Shown here: piece by piece, positions 1 through 8,056 of the stretch
Layout: the number at the start of each line of letters is the position of its first letter
How positions within the stretch are numbered: position 1 is the first letter of the stretch
Source: Planctomycetota bacterium
Lineage (GTDB): Bacteria > Planctomycetota > B15-G4 > SIAN01
Direction of reading: 5' to 3'
Length of the DNA stretch: 64,000 bases
NCBI GenBank assembly: GCA_028289345.1
Contig: JANQQL010000020.1
Coordinates: 124,001-188,000 of the forward strand
Made by a program: the position numbers and the translations under genes
The notes under the pieces: model-generated
Database searches by the model: none
Told to the model about the DNA's origin: nothing
Seen by the model: only the letters and a program-made list of their open reading frames with translations

Positions 1-744
1 GCGATGGCAAGCTTTGCCTTGGCCTGGCTGCGCGCGCTGCTCGCCCACGCGACCGAGGAACACCGTTCTTTGGAAGAGTCGCGACGTCTTGCAGAACTGG
101 CCTACCGCGCATCCGATGCGCTTCCCGGGGCCCGGCGCCTGGACGCCCTGGCAAGCGTGTTCGGGGGCGTGACCCATATGTCTTTCGCCTCGCCCCCGTT
201 CGTCCTCCCCATCCCCACCGAGCTTCCCGGGATGGTGCTGATACGGTCCAACGAAGCCGAGAATCGGCACGGCGACTATGCGCAATCTGCCGAGCGAGTC
301 GCCACCATGTGGAAGTACATGCAAAAGGTGGATCCTGAATTGGACCTGCGCCACGCCTCGGTGGAATCGGTGCACGCGGTCTTGCAGCAGCTCGGAGTCG
401 AAAACGCCGACGAGTTTTGGACCGTGCTCTTTCAGCGGGACCTGACCCAGGCCGCGTTGCGAGTCATTGCCGAAGAACCCATGGATCGAGCGCGCTTGGG
501 AGAGTTGCTCAACGAAGATCACGTGCGTCTACGGGACGGACTGGGCGGATCCACGCCACGCAACGAAGAGATCCGCACTCTTGCCCTGGAGGCCGGCGCG
601 CTGGGCGTGAAACAGACCGGAGCCGCCAATGGCGGATGGCTGTTCGCCTACGTGCCCGACGCCGAATCCGAGTTCATGGATGCCATGGAACGTCTCGGCA
701 TCGCCGCTTACCCCCTCGACGCCGCCTCCAGTCGCGTCGTCTAA
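1..744 (+). CDS. GHMP-family kinase, C-terminal part (5' end outside window)
   Basis: The reading frame is already open at base 1, so the true start and the ATP-binding GSSS loop lie upstream of the window. What is visible is the C-terminal half of a GHMP kinase (galactokinase/heptose kinase group). The segment after 'DALASVFGG' resembles the substrate-binding part, and the end carries the family's 'LLNEDH...LR' helix and a glycine-rich 'GVKQTGAANGGWLFAYV' motif matching GHMP motif 3. The enzyme would phosphorylate a sugar or related alcohol in the cytoplasm, but the substrate cannot be told from this half. The gene converges on tatD. An internal ATG at base 4 is unlikely to be the real start. 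Confidence 0.72.
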   Translation, partial: AMASFALAWLRALLAHATEEHRSLEESRRLAELAYRASDALPGARRLDALASVFGGVTHMSFASPPFVLPIPTELPGMVLIRSNEAENRHGDYAQSAERVATMWKYMQKVDPELDLRHASVESVHAVLQQLGVENADEFWTVLFQRDLTQAALRVIAEEPMDRARLGELLNEDHVRLRDGLGGSTPRNEEIRTLALEAGALGVKQTGAANGGWLFAYVPDAESEFMDAMERLGIAAYPLDAASSRVV

Positions 745-844
745 CCTCCCAGGACTCTGCAAGGCCGACCGAAGTCCACGGGGACGCCGCTCTTGCCGCC
801 CATCGCGTCGCTTGGGAGACGAGTTGCCGGTCCGAAGAGGCGGG

Positions 845-1621
845 TCAGAGGGAAAGCCCCTGCAGTCGCGGGTAGGCCCGAAGAGTGTTTTCCTCGACGA
901 TGCCTTCTAACTCCTCGACCTGCATGCCTCGCAGCTCGGCCACCGCTTGCAACGTGAGGGCCAGGTTCTTCGGCTCGTTGCGCTCGGCACCGTTCGGCCC
1001 CAGGACCGGAGCGTCGCTCTCGAGCAAGATCTGCGAAACGGGGAGTCGGCGAGCCAGCTTCTGCTTCTGCGGGGAGCGCAGGAGGGACGGAGGCAGAGAG
1101 AAGAACACTCCCTTTTCGGCGGCGGCCACCGCGTAGGACGCCTTCCCGTCGAACGCATGCATGTGCACCCGCGGTTCGCCATCCAGCAATTCGAGGGTGT
1201 GATGGCCCGCCGATCGCGAGTGGACGTTGAGCGGGACGTCCCAGCGCCGGGCCACCTCCGCGAGTCGCACCAGGACCTCGCGCTGGACCCGGCGGTCGTC
1301 TTCCTCCAGGGCACGCCAGTAGTCGAGGCCCACTTCGCCGACCGCGACGAGGCGATCACCGTACCGGTCAATCTGCTCGATCACCTGGTCGCAGCGCGGG
1401 TCGGCAAAGCGATCCGGGTGAAGTCCCAGGCACGGGAACAACTCGGGAGACTCCTCGGCCACTTCGAGGACTCGGCGGTTGTCTTCCACATCCTCGCCCA
1501 CGAGCAAGACGGCACGGACCCCGGCCTGTCGGGCACGAGCGAGGACCGCGTCCCGATCGGCATCAAATTCTTCCCCATGAAGGTGGGCGTGGACGTCGAT
1601 CAGAGGAACAGGTCTCCGCAA
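845..1621 (-). CDS. tatD: TatD family metal-dependent hydrolase (putative DNase)
   Basis: This 258-residue protein is the usual length for TatD-type TIM-barrel hydrolases, which cleave DNA or other phosphoester substrates with divalent metals. The metal ligands are visible in order: HxH at residues 11 and 13 ('DVHAHLHG'), the glutamate in 'GEVGLDYW', histidines in 'LNVHSRS' and 'VHMHAF', and the aspartate in 'LLESDAP'. The 'LGLHPDRF' strand is also typical. It stands alone, convergent with the GHMP kinase and divergent from the membrane protein at 1711. The ATG at 1621 directly precedes the first barrel strand. TatD, YcfH and YjjV relatives cannot be told apart from sequence alone. Confidence 0.9.
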   Translation of the reverse strand: MRRPVPLIDVHAHLHGEEFDADRDAVLARARQAGVRAVLLVGEDVEDNRRVLEVAEESPELFPCLGLHPDRFADPRCDQVIEQIDRYGDRLVAVGEVGLDYWRALEEDDRRVQREVLVRLAEVARRWDVPLNVHSRSAGHHTLELLDGEPRVHMHAFDGKASYAVAAAEKGVFFSLPPSLLRSPQKQKLARRLPVSQILLESDAPVLGPNGAERNEPKNLALTLQAVAELRGMQVEELEGIVEENTLRAYPRLQGLSL

Positions 1622-1710
1622 TCTGGCTTCGGCCTTCGGGAACGATCCGGGCGGGGTAAAAAGCAGGCGGCCATCTTACGCCGAACGTCGCGCTCCACGA
1701 GACCAACGGA

Positions 1711-3411
1711 ATGCCCTCGATTCCCTGGATACCACGCCTGGACCCCGCCGGCCGAGCCACGCTACGGCTGTTGGCCGGCTTGGTGCTGGTCCGCTGGATC
1801 TACGGACTGTGGGTGTACGACCTCCAGGACGGCGTCATGATCCAAAACGTCGGCGACGTCTACCGCCGACTCGCCGCCGATTCTTGGGAAGGATTCGGAT
1901 CTCTGATTCGCTTCGGGGACTTCCTACCCGGAAGCCTGCTCGCCCTGGGAACCATCCAATTTGCCCTCGGCAATTTGTTCCTCTCCCCAGTCATCGTGGG
2001 TGCCCTGGGCATTGCGATGTGGATTTTCGCCCTGGCCGGAATCACACGGGCACTGTTCCCTCAGAGCAAGGACGCCACGATTCTGACTGTGCTCTTGGTG
2101 GCGTTCGCGCCATCGGCCACTTGGGACAGCCTGACCGCGAGCTCCACCCCACTGACTCTCGGAGTCACCAGTGTCGCGGTGTGGGCCGCCTTGCGTGGAC
2201 ATCGGGAGAACCAGAGGCGCTTCTGGGTGACCTTCTGCGTGGCTTGTTGGGTGGCCTCCCTGATCAGCCTCGACGCCTGGTTGATCCTGGGCCCCCTGTG
2301 GCTTTTGACCGCCATCCAAGTGCTGGTGTCCTCGCGGATCCGTGCCCAGCGGGACCGGGCGAGCATTCTCTGGATCATCGCGGCTGGTCTTGGGTTCGCG
2401 GCGGTCGGCGCATGGATTCAACTGACTCGCCCGAGCATCCTGTCCTTGTCGATCTTGCGGACCGACCAAGTCAACCCGGGTCACCTGCTCCGCAACTTCA
2501 TGGGGTTGATGGCCCTGTCTCCGTTGCTTCCTCTCGGAGTCTTGATGAGCGTGGTCGGTGCGCAAGTCCGTCAGTTGAACGACTTCCCCCTCGGAAAAGC
2601 GGCGGCGGCCACGGTACTCCTCCTCACTGGTTCGGTTCTCACCTGCTCCCAACCCCACGGGGACGAAAGTCGACTGTTTCTCGCCTTTGCCATGCTGGCT
2701 CCCCTGATCGCCGGAGGGACCGTCTCGGCCATTCGCTCGGTGGCTCACCGCCCCCAGCGCTTTGTATGGATCGTGTGGGTTGCCGTGGGTCTGAACGCCG
2801 GGTTCAGCTTGATGCGCGGCATGGGATTTCGCCAACCCCACTCGGACTACGTCACCTTGGGTCAGTCTCTGCGTGACATGCTGTCCCACGAATCACTCCA
2901 ACCCCAAGACAACATCGCGTTGGAGTCGAAGATCGACATGGACCCGTCGGTCAAACCGGCCCAAGAAGAGATCGCCGAACTGCTGCCGTTGATCCACCTG
3001 TTCCAACCGGATCGGCTGCAGCTGTCCTCGGTGATTCCTCCCCAAGGGGTGGCACCAGGACAGCACGAGCAAGTGGGCAAGCGAGTGGTGAAGCTGCTTC
3101 GCGATCGCAACGACCAGGTGGTCTTTGCCCTGAGCCCTTCGGGCATCCGACTCTTGGAAGAAGGGGGCTACCAGAACGCCGGGGTTCTGGGGCCTTTCAC
3201 GATCTTTGGAAACCGCCAACGGGACGGGTTGCTCGATCACTTGCGAAAGATGCTGAAGCGCTGGGAAACGGACGGGATCCTCCAGCCGGAGCCCGAAGTC
3301 GAAGAAGAACCCCAGCGGAAGGCCACTCCTCAGCAGCCAAAGGCGCCGCGGGAAAGAAAGCAGCGCCCCACCCGTGAGCGCCCGACTCGCGAACGCAAAC
3401 GCAGGTCGTAA
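1711..3411 (+). CDS. Polytopic membrane protein with basic C-terminal tail (possible GT-C glycosyltransferase-like)
   Basis: A 566-residue integral membrane protein with about eleven hydrophobic segments between residues 17 and 370, then a soluble domain and a disordered, Arg/Lys/Pro-rich tail (about residues 527-566). The first loop, after 'LVRWIYGLWVYDLQDG', carries Asp and Arg residues (GDVYRRLAAD). Together with the topology this recalls GT-C or ArnT/PMT-type membrane glycosyltransferases that use polyprenyl-phosphate sugars, but I see no decisive DxD motif. Upstream it diverges from tatD, with less than 100 bases between the starts. Function unassigned; the membrane location is the firm part of this call. 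Confidence 0.8.
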   Translation: MPSIPWIPRLDPAGRATLRLLAGLVLVRWIYGLWVYDLQDGVMIQNVGDVYRRLAADSWEGFGSLIRFGDFLPGSLLALGTIQFALGNLFLSPVIVGALGIAMWIFALAGITRALFPQSKDATILTVLLVAFAPSATWDSLTASSTPLTLGVTSVAVWAALRGHRENQRRFWVTFCVACWVASLISLDAWLILGPLWLLTAIQVLVSSRIRAQRDRASILWIIAAGLGFAAVGAWIQLTRPSILSLSILRTDQVNPGHLLRNFMGLMALSPLLPLGVLMSVVGAQVRQLNDFPLGKAAAATVLLLTGSVLTCSQPHGDESRLFLAFAMLAPLIAGGTVSAIRSVAHRPQRFVWIVWVAVGLNAGFSLMRGMGFRQPHSDYVTLGQSLRDMLSHESLQPQDNIALESKIDMDPSVKPAQEEIAELLPLIHLFQPDRLQLSSVIPPQGVAPGQHEQVGKRVVKLLRDRNDQVVFALSPSGIRLLEEGGYQNAGVLGPFTIFGNRQRDGLLDHLRKMLKRWETDGILQPEPEVEEEPQRKATPQQPKAPRERKQRPTRERPTRERKRRS

Positions 3412-3500
3412 TCCGGGCGCCCACCAGCCTTGGCCGGACACGCTCCCGGTACACGGCGACGGTCTCTCGAACGACTCCGAAGCCTTCTTCGGTGGACCGG

Positions 3501-3812
3501 TTAGGAGTCTTCCGGTGTCCGGTCCAGAGCGCGAAGACGCTCGTAGGTGTAGATCCCGGTGTTGTGGCCATCGCTCCATTGGATGCGCAGGCCGTACAGC
3601 CCCACATTTTCAATCGACACCGGGGCCACGTCCTCGGGAATCGAGCCGTCGTCGAGCAGCTTTTCTCCGGTCCACTCATGCACGCAGGAGGCGCAAGAGC
3701 AGCACAACCGAAGCTCACGCACGTTGTACTGACTCTTGGCTCCGTCCGCCCAGTCGATTCCCAGGGTCTGACGGTCGACCTGAAACACATTGGTGGGAGT
3801 CGCCGCAGACAT
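3501..3812 (-). CDS. DUF971 domain protein coupled to ApbC
   Basis: A 103-residue protein that is essentially one DUF971 domain (the GBBH-like N-terminal domain). The hallmark block 'RELRLCCSCASCVHEWTG' is followed by '...LYGLRIQWSDGH.TGIYTYERL'. The Cys-rich CCxCxxC could bind metal. It starts only two bases after the stop of the ApbC gene, so the two are surely co-transcribed and probably translationally coupled. In plant HCF101 the same domain is fused to the C-terminus of an ApbC-type P-loop protein that assembles [4Fe-4S] clusters, so a joint role in Fe-S cluster delivery is the natural inference. The exact biochemical role of DUF971 is not known. Confidence 0.88.
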   Translation of the reverse strand: MSAATPTNVFQVDRQTLGIDWADGAKSQYNVRELRLCCSCASCVHEWTGEKLLDDGSIPEDVAPVSIENVGLYGLRIQWSDGHNTGIYTYERLRALDRTPEDS

Positions 3813-3814
3813 GC

Positions 3815-4918
3815 TCAGGCCTTCTGATCCCAGGTCATGGTGACGTTCGATTGAGCCGGAGCATTGGCGTTGGCAATGGCCAATTGGGCCGCCACCGTTC
3901 CCGCCAGGGATCGGAACGCTTCGCTCACCGGTGATTCGGGATTGCGCACGAAAATCGGATTTCCTTCGTCACCGCCGGCGGCCACTTGCGGATCGATCGG
4001 AACCTCCCCCAAGAACGGGACCTCTGCTTCTTCGGCGAACCGGCTTCCGCCACCTTCGCCGAAGACGGCCAGTTTCGAACCATTCGGTTGCGGCAGATAG
4101 CTCATGTTTTCCACCACGCCGAGGACGGGCACCTTGACCGTCTCGAACATCTTCAATCCCTTGCGCGCATCCAAGATGCTCACATTCTGCGGGGTGGTGA
4201 CGATGACGGCTCCGGCAAGCGGCGCTTGCTGTGTCAAAGTGAGCGCCACGTCGCCGGTCCCGGGGGGCATGTCCACGATCAGGTAGTCCATCGGCTCCCA
4301 AGCGACGTTGCCGAGGAACTGCTGAATGAGGGACGCAACCATGGGACCACGCCAGATGACCGGTGTGTTGTCGTCGGAGAGAAAGCCCATGGACATGAGT
4401 TGCAGACCATGCTGCTTGAGCGGCACGATCTTCTTGGATTCGGTCAAACCCGGACGCTGCCGGACACCCAGCATCATGGGAATGCTCGGCCCATACACGT
4501 CGGCATCCATGAGGCCGGTCCGGGCTCCGGTGGCTTGCAAGGCCAGCGCCAAGTTGACCGCCACCGTTGATTTCCCCACGCCGCCTTTCCCAGAGGCCAC
4601 GGCGACCACGTTCCGCACCTCGGGAATCGCCAGCTTCTCCTGGAAGTTACGGGCGGTGACGTCGGCGGTCATTTCCACGTCGACAGATTCCACGCCTTCC
4701 AAGGCAGAGACCTTGGCGTGACACTCGTCCCGCAGCTGATCCTTGACCGGACAGGCCGGGGTGGTCAGCTCGACGCGAAAGGAAACGGCTGCTCCCTTGA
4801 TTTCCAGCCCCTTCACAAACCCGAGCTCGACGATGTTGCGATTCAGGTCCGGATCCATGACCGTGGACAATGTCTGGAGGACCGCGTCTTTGGTCACACT
4901 GTCTTTCTTCCCGAACAT
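3815..4918 (-). CDS. apbC: Mrp/ApbC (NBP35-type) iron-sulfur carrier ATPase with MIP18/DUF59 N-domain
   Basis: Cytoplasmic P-loop ATPase that carries and delivers Fe-S clusters. The N-terminal ~80 residues form a DUF59/MIP18 domain ('TLSTVMDPDLNRNIVELGFV', 'TTPACPVKD'). The deviant Walker A 'SGKGGVGKST', the 'DADVYGPSIPMMLG' switch and 'DMPPGTGDVALTLTQ' follow. The region after 'VVENMSYL', where most family members have the cluster-binding CxxC, reads PQPNGS and has no cysteine, as in some other cysteine-less Mrp proteins. The ATG at 4918 is preferred over an in-frame TTG at 4945 because a GAGGAAA ribosome-binding site precedes it. The DUF971 gene follows two bases after the stop. Confidence 0.92.
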   Translation of the reverse strand: MFGKKDSVTKDAVLQTLSTVMDPDLNRNIVELGFVKGLEIKGAAVSFRVELTTPACPVKDQLRDECHAKVSALEGVESVDVEMTADVTARNFQEKLAIPEVRNVVAVASGKGGVGKSTVAVNLALALQATGARTGLMDADVYGPSIPMMLGVRQRPGLTESKKIVPLKQHGLQLMSMGFLSDDNTPVIWRGPMVASLIQQFLGNVAWEPMDYLIVDMPPGTGDVALTLTQQAPLAGAVIVTTPQNVSILDARKGLKMFETVKVPVLGVVENMSYLPQPNGSKLAVFGEGGGSRFAEEAEVPFLGEVPIDPQVAAGGDEGNPIFVRNPESPVSEAFRSLAGTVAAQLAIANANAPAQSNVTMTWDQKA

Positions 4919-5052
4919 CCCTCGACTTTCCTCGCCTTGGCCCAAGGGCCTCGGACTTGAAGGTGAACACGATTTCCGCAGTCTCTTCGAACCGGCCGTG
5001 AATCAGGATTCGCGCAGAGTCGAGACGCGGAGCAAATCAGGGCTGCGGTCGA

Positions 5053-6051
5053 TCAACCGAGCTCGTCAGGCATGACTTCCCGGGCGGCCGCGACGATCTG
5101 GTCGTGGAACGGGCCATGGGAAGCGATGATTCCTAGGTTGTTCTGTAGCCGACGACCGGTGGTGAAGTCCAGCGGCTTGCCCCGAGCATCGGTGACCTTG
5201 CCGCCCGCTTCCTCGATGACCAAGGATCCCGCGGCCTGGTCCCAGATGCACTCCCGGTAGTCCTTCTTGGTCGGCATGCGCAAATAGATCTCGGCTTCAC
5301 CACGCGACAGCACCCCGTACTTGGCCTGGCTGTCCAGGCGCACGGATTCACCGCGGATGCCCAGACGAGACTTGATCTGGTCGTGGCTGGAGTGATCCCC
5401 GTGGGCCGCCTCCACACTTTCCAGAGCACGCAACTTCGTGATGTCCTGACACGGGGATGCCTGGATGGAGCGTTCCTCTCCGCCATCGAGGGACATCATC
5501 ACTGCTCCCTTGCCGCGCTCAGCGACGAACAAGCTCCCTGCCCCCCGCTCACCGCCCCACTGCAGCGGGAGATTGGGGCAACCCAGCAGTGCGACTTCGA
5601 CCTGCCCCTTCACCACCAGAGCCAGGGCAACGGCATACTGCTCTCCCCGGAGGAATCCCTTGGTGCCATCGATCGGGTCGAGAGTCCAAAAACGATCCAC
5701 CCCACCTTCGTGACTGCCGCGATCGATCCAGCTCAGAATCTGGTCGTCCTTGGCGGATGCGACACTCTCCTGCACTTCCGCGATCACCCGCGAGCGGATC
5801 TCCGATTGCTCATCCTGGCGGAGGGAATCGGCGCTCTCTTCGCCCACCATGGGGTCGTCCGGGAACACGCCTTCCAGATGCCGGGCGACCAGCGCTTGGG
5901 ACCCGAAATCCGCCACTGTCACCGGGCTGCGGTCCTTCTTCGTCAGAGAATCCGCAGTCACCATGCGGCTTTGCACCCGGCGGCAGAGTTCCGCCGCGTG
6001 GCGAACGGCTTCGATTGCCGCGGTTCGTTCGCTTTCGTACGGGGACGACAT
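5053..6051 (-). CDS. cysQ: 3'(2'),5'-bisphosphate nucleotidase, CysQ/HAL2 type
   Basis: A 332-residue member of the lithium-sensitive inositol-monophosphatase superfamily. It would dephosphorylate 3'-phosphoadenosine 5'-phosphate (PAP) to AMP, clearing the by-product of sulfate assimilation and sulfotransfer. Metal ligands are visible: 'GEES' at residues 70-73, the diagnostic 'WTLDPIDGTKGFLRG' block (DPIDGT at 125-130) and the C-terminal 'WDQAAGSLVIEEAGG'. The 'DGTKGF' variant is typical of the HAL2/SAL1 branch rather than inositol monophosphatases. An AAGGAG site precedes the ATG at 6051. It lies divergent to the SWIB gene and upstream of, but separated from, apbC by about 130 bases. Confidence 0.9.
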   Translation of the reverse strand: MSSPYESERTAAIEAVRHAAELCRRVQSRMVTADSLTKKDRSPVTVADFGSQALVARHLEGVFPDDPMVGEESADSLRQDEQSEIRSRVIAEVQESVASAKDDQILSWIDRGSHEGGVDRFWTLDPIDGTKGFLRGEQYAVALALVVKGQVEVALLGCPNLPLQWGGERGAGSLFVAERGKGAVMMSLDGGEERSIQASPCQDITKLRALESVEAAHGDHSSHDQIKSRLGIRGESVRLDSQAKYGVLSRGEAEIYLRMPTKKDYRECIWDQAAGSLVIEEAGGKVTDARGKPLDFTTGRRLQNNLGIIASHGPFHDQIVAAAREVMPDELG

Positions 6052-6485
6052 GGGAGGCTCCTTGAGACTCGGGAATTCGCAGGGTCAGAACAAAGGCGGC
6101 GTAAGCTAGCCCTAACGCCGTCAAAGACCGCGGTGAAAACCGCCTGCCCCGAGAGGCGACAATCGGTCTCCGAGCGCCGGCTGCTCCCACCGCGACACCC
6201 GATTTTGGGCGACTTCCGAACCGCCAGCGCCGAAAATGCCGTCCCAAAGCGTCAGTTTCGCACTTCTCCCCGGGGATGGGTTGATTCCCGACCACGGCGA
6301 TCGGCTAGCATTGACCCCTGGCGGAGCCCCCTGGCCCCCGGGAGACCGGGGTGGGGTTCGCTGGGAGGGGAGCGAATGGCCACACGGCCAAGGCGGAAGG
6401 TTCCGGCTTAGCTCCCGAGGAAGGGGCTGGCGTTTCGCCACCTCGCCCGTCCGGGTTCGCCCCCGGACAAGCGAAAGGACAAACG
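6052..6485. other. Divergent intergenic region between cysQ and the SWIB gene
   Basis: About 430 bases without a convincing gene. An open frame reaches upstream of the SWIB start from 6351, but its product is Gly/Ala/Pro-rich, lacks similarity to the SWIB family and has no ribosome-binding site. A weak sigma-70-like pair is noted separately at 6281-6311. The two genes read outward, so both promoters should lie here. Confidence 0.5.
6281..6311 (+). promoter_or_regulatory. Possible sigma-70-type promoter for the SWIB gene
   Basis: TTGATT at 6281-6286 and TAGCAT at 6306-6311 stand 19 bases apart, slightly more than the ideal 17. The match is only moderate and promoter rules are poorly known in planctomycetes, so this is a suggestion only. 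Confidence 0.2.
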
Positions 6486-6758
6486 ATGGCAGGTAAATCT
6501 GGTGGCAAGAAGGTCAGCCCCGCACTCATGAAGCCGGTCCAACCTTCCGAGGACCTGGCCAAAGTGGTCGGAAGCGATCCGATTCCCCGCAGTGAAGTCA
6601 CCAAGAAGCTGTGGGAGTACATCAAGGGCAAGAACCTCCAGGATCCTGCCAACAAGCGAATGATCAATGCGGATGACTTGCTCAAGCCCGTGTTCGGTGG
6701 CCGCGAGCAGGTCAGCATGTTCGAAATGACGAAGCTGGTGAATCAGCACCTCAGCTGA
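6486..6758 (+). CDS. SWIB/MDM2 domain protein
   Basis: A 90-residue protein that is almost entirely one SWIB domain: 'MKPVQPSEDLAKVVGSDPIP' is followed by 'EVTKKLWEYIKGKNLQDP', 'KRMINADD' and 'FEMTKLVNQHL'. The fold is known from eukaryotic SWI/SNF subunits and from chlamydial proteins, where it may act in chromosome condensation or transcription. Small stand-alone copies occur in several bacteria. The start at 6486 is chosen because the domain begins right after it and a GAAAGGA element sits about eight bases upstream; a longer reading from 6351 adds only low-complexity residues. DNA or protein binding in the nucleoid is the likely role, by inference. Confidence 0.88.
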   Translation: MAGKSGGKKVSPALMKPVQPSEDLAKVVGSDPIPRSEVTKKLWEYIKGKNLQDPANKRMINADDLLKPVFGGREQVSMFEMTKLVNQHLS

Positions 6759-6783
6759 TTCTCTGCTCCTCACCCGCGCCGGG

Positions 6784-7698
6784 CTACTTGGTCGCGGGGC
6801 TCGCAACGGCAATCGACTCCAGGAGTCGCTTGGCAGCCAAAATGCCATCGCGCTCCGGGAGTCGATTGCCTTCATATTCGATGCCCACGTAGCCGCGATA
6901 TCCCGCTTGTTCGACGATGCGCATCATGCGTCGAAAGTCGATGCTGGTTTCGTTGCCATCCTGGTCGAAGTCGTAGCACTTCGCACTCACCGCGCGGGCA
7001 TGAGGCATCATCGCGCGGATCGCCTCATAGCGATCGGTGCCCTCCGGGAAGTTTCCGAAGTCCGGCAAGGTTCCCAGGTTGTCGCGACCGGCCTTGCGCA
7101 GCACCTCGAGCAAACTGTCCGGGTGTGAAGAGATCCCCCCGTGGTTCTCCACGATCACGTCCAGCCCCTGCTCCGCCGCGTAGTCGCCGAGACGTGCCAG
7201 GCTGTCGGCGCAGCGATCGATGTCTTCGACATTCTTGGGCCGCCCCCCGCTGTTGACACGAATCGCGTGGCCGCCGAGAACTCGAGTAATGTCCACCCAC
7301 TTGTGGTGGTTGCGCACCGCTTGAAGCCGATGCTCTCGATCCGCGCTCGACAGGTCTCCCTCACGATCCACCATCGTGAGCAAGATCTTGACTCGGTGGC
7401 GCTCGGCTTCCTTACACAGCGACTGAAGGAAGCTGTAGTGAGGACTGGGAAACAGGGTGTTGACCAACTCGATCGCTTCGATGTCGAACTCCTCTCGCGC
7501 CACCCGGGGAAAGTCCAGGAGACCCATCGCGCGTTCCCGGTGACGGCGATGGAGGGACCATCCCGCAAGAGAGATGCGAACGCCCCCCTTGGGGCTGGCG
7601 AACCGTGCCACCCGAGTGACGGCCCCGGCGAGGGCGGATGATCCGGCCAGTACGACACCGGCATGGAGGAACTGACGTCGGGGCATCCGCTGATTCAT
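6784..7698 (-). CDS. Exported sugar phosphate isomerase/epimerase-like TIM-barrel protein
   Basis: A 304-residue protein with an N-terminal export signal carrying a Tat-like 'MPRRQFLHAG' motif and a hydrophobic stretch ending near 'SSALAGA'. An AP-endonuclease-2/xylose-isomerase-like barrel follows. Metal-site features are visible: 'IEAIELVN', 'HAIRVNSGG', 'VIVENHGG', 'PDFGNFP', 'AVSAKCYDFD' and the closing 'YVGIEYEGNRLPERDG'. Such proteins isomerise or epimerise sugars outside the cytoplasmic membrane and are abundant in planctomycetes. The start at 7698 (MNQRMPRRQF) has an AAGGA site; sequence further upstream is open but not protein-like. The substrate is unknown. Confidence 0.82.
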   Translation of the reverse strand: MNQRMPRRQFLHAGVVLAGSSALAGAVTRVARFASPKGGVRISLAGWSLHRRHRERAMGLLDFPRVAREEFDIEAIELVNTLFPSPHYSFLQSLCKEAERHRVKILLTMVDREGDLSSADREHRLQAVRNHHKWVDITRVLGGHAIRVNSGGRPKNVEDIDRCADSLARLGDYAAEQGLDVIVENHGGISSHPDSLLEVLRKAGRDNLGTLPDFGNFPEGTDRYEAIRAMMPHARAVSAKCYDFDQDGNETSIDFRRMMRIVEQAGYRGYVGIEYEGNRLPERDGILAAKRLLESIAVASPATK

Positions 7699-8056
7699 GG
7701 GCAATTCCTTGGCGACCGACTCGGCAACGAGTCCTTCCCGAAAACGGCTCGTGGCGGCGAGTGTACCCGAGGCGTTTCCCACCGCACTGACTCCGCATGC
7801 TGCCCCCTGTTCGGGAACGCACCGGCAACTTTTCCAGGAGCCGGCATCCCGCCTCCAAATGCTTCGCGATATCGTGCGTTCACGAAGAGCCAAGGTCGCC
7901 CCGCGGCCCCCGGGAGATGGGACGTTGCCAACCAGTGAGGAAGTGCGGAGCCAACGCCCGCCCATCGCCGGCTCTCGCAGAAATCCGAATTCGTCAGCAA
8001 CTTGGGCTTGATGGCTGCCCAACCGCGTCCTCACGGACCTGGTCGGAGGAAACGAC
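7699..8056. other. Divergent promoter region between the epimerase and speA
   Basis: About 360 bases between two divergent starts. I see no gene; the open minus-strand frame here encodes low-complexity sequence without family resemblance. A GGAGGAAA ribosome-binding site for speA lies at its right end. No clear promoter or operator stands out. Confidence 0.4.

Noticed and set aside
6351..6485. Upstream extension of the SWIB protein
   Set aside because: Low-complexity Gly/Ala/Pro residues, no ribosome-binding site; the SWIB family begins at the later ATG.
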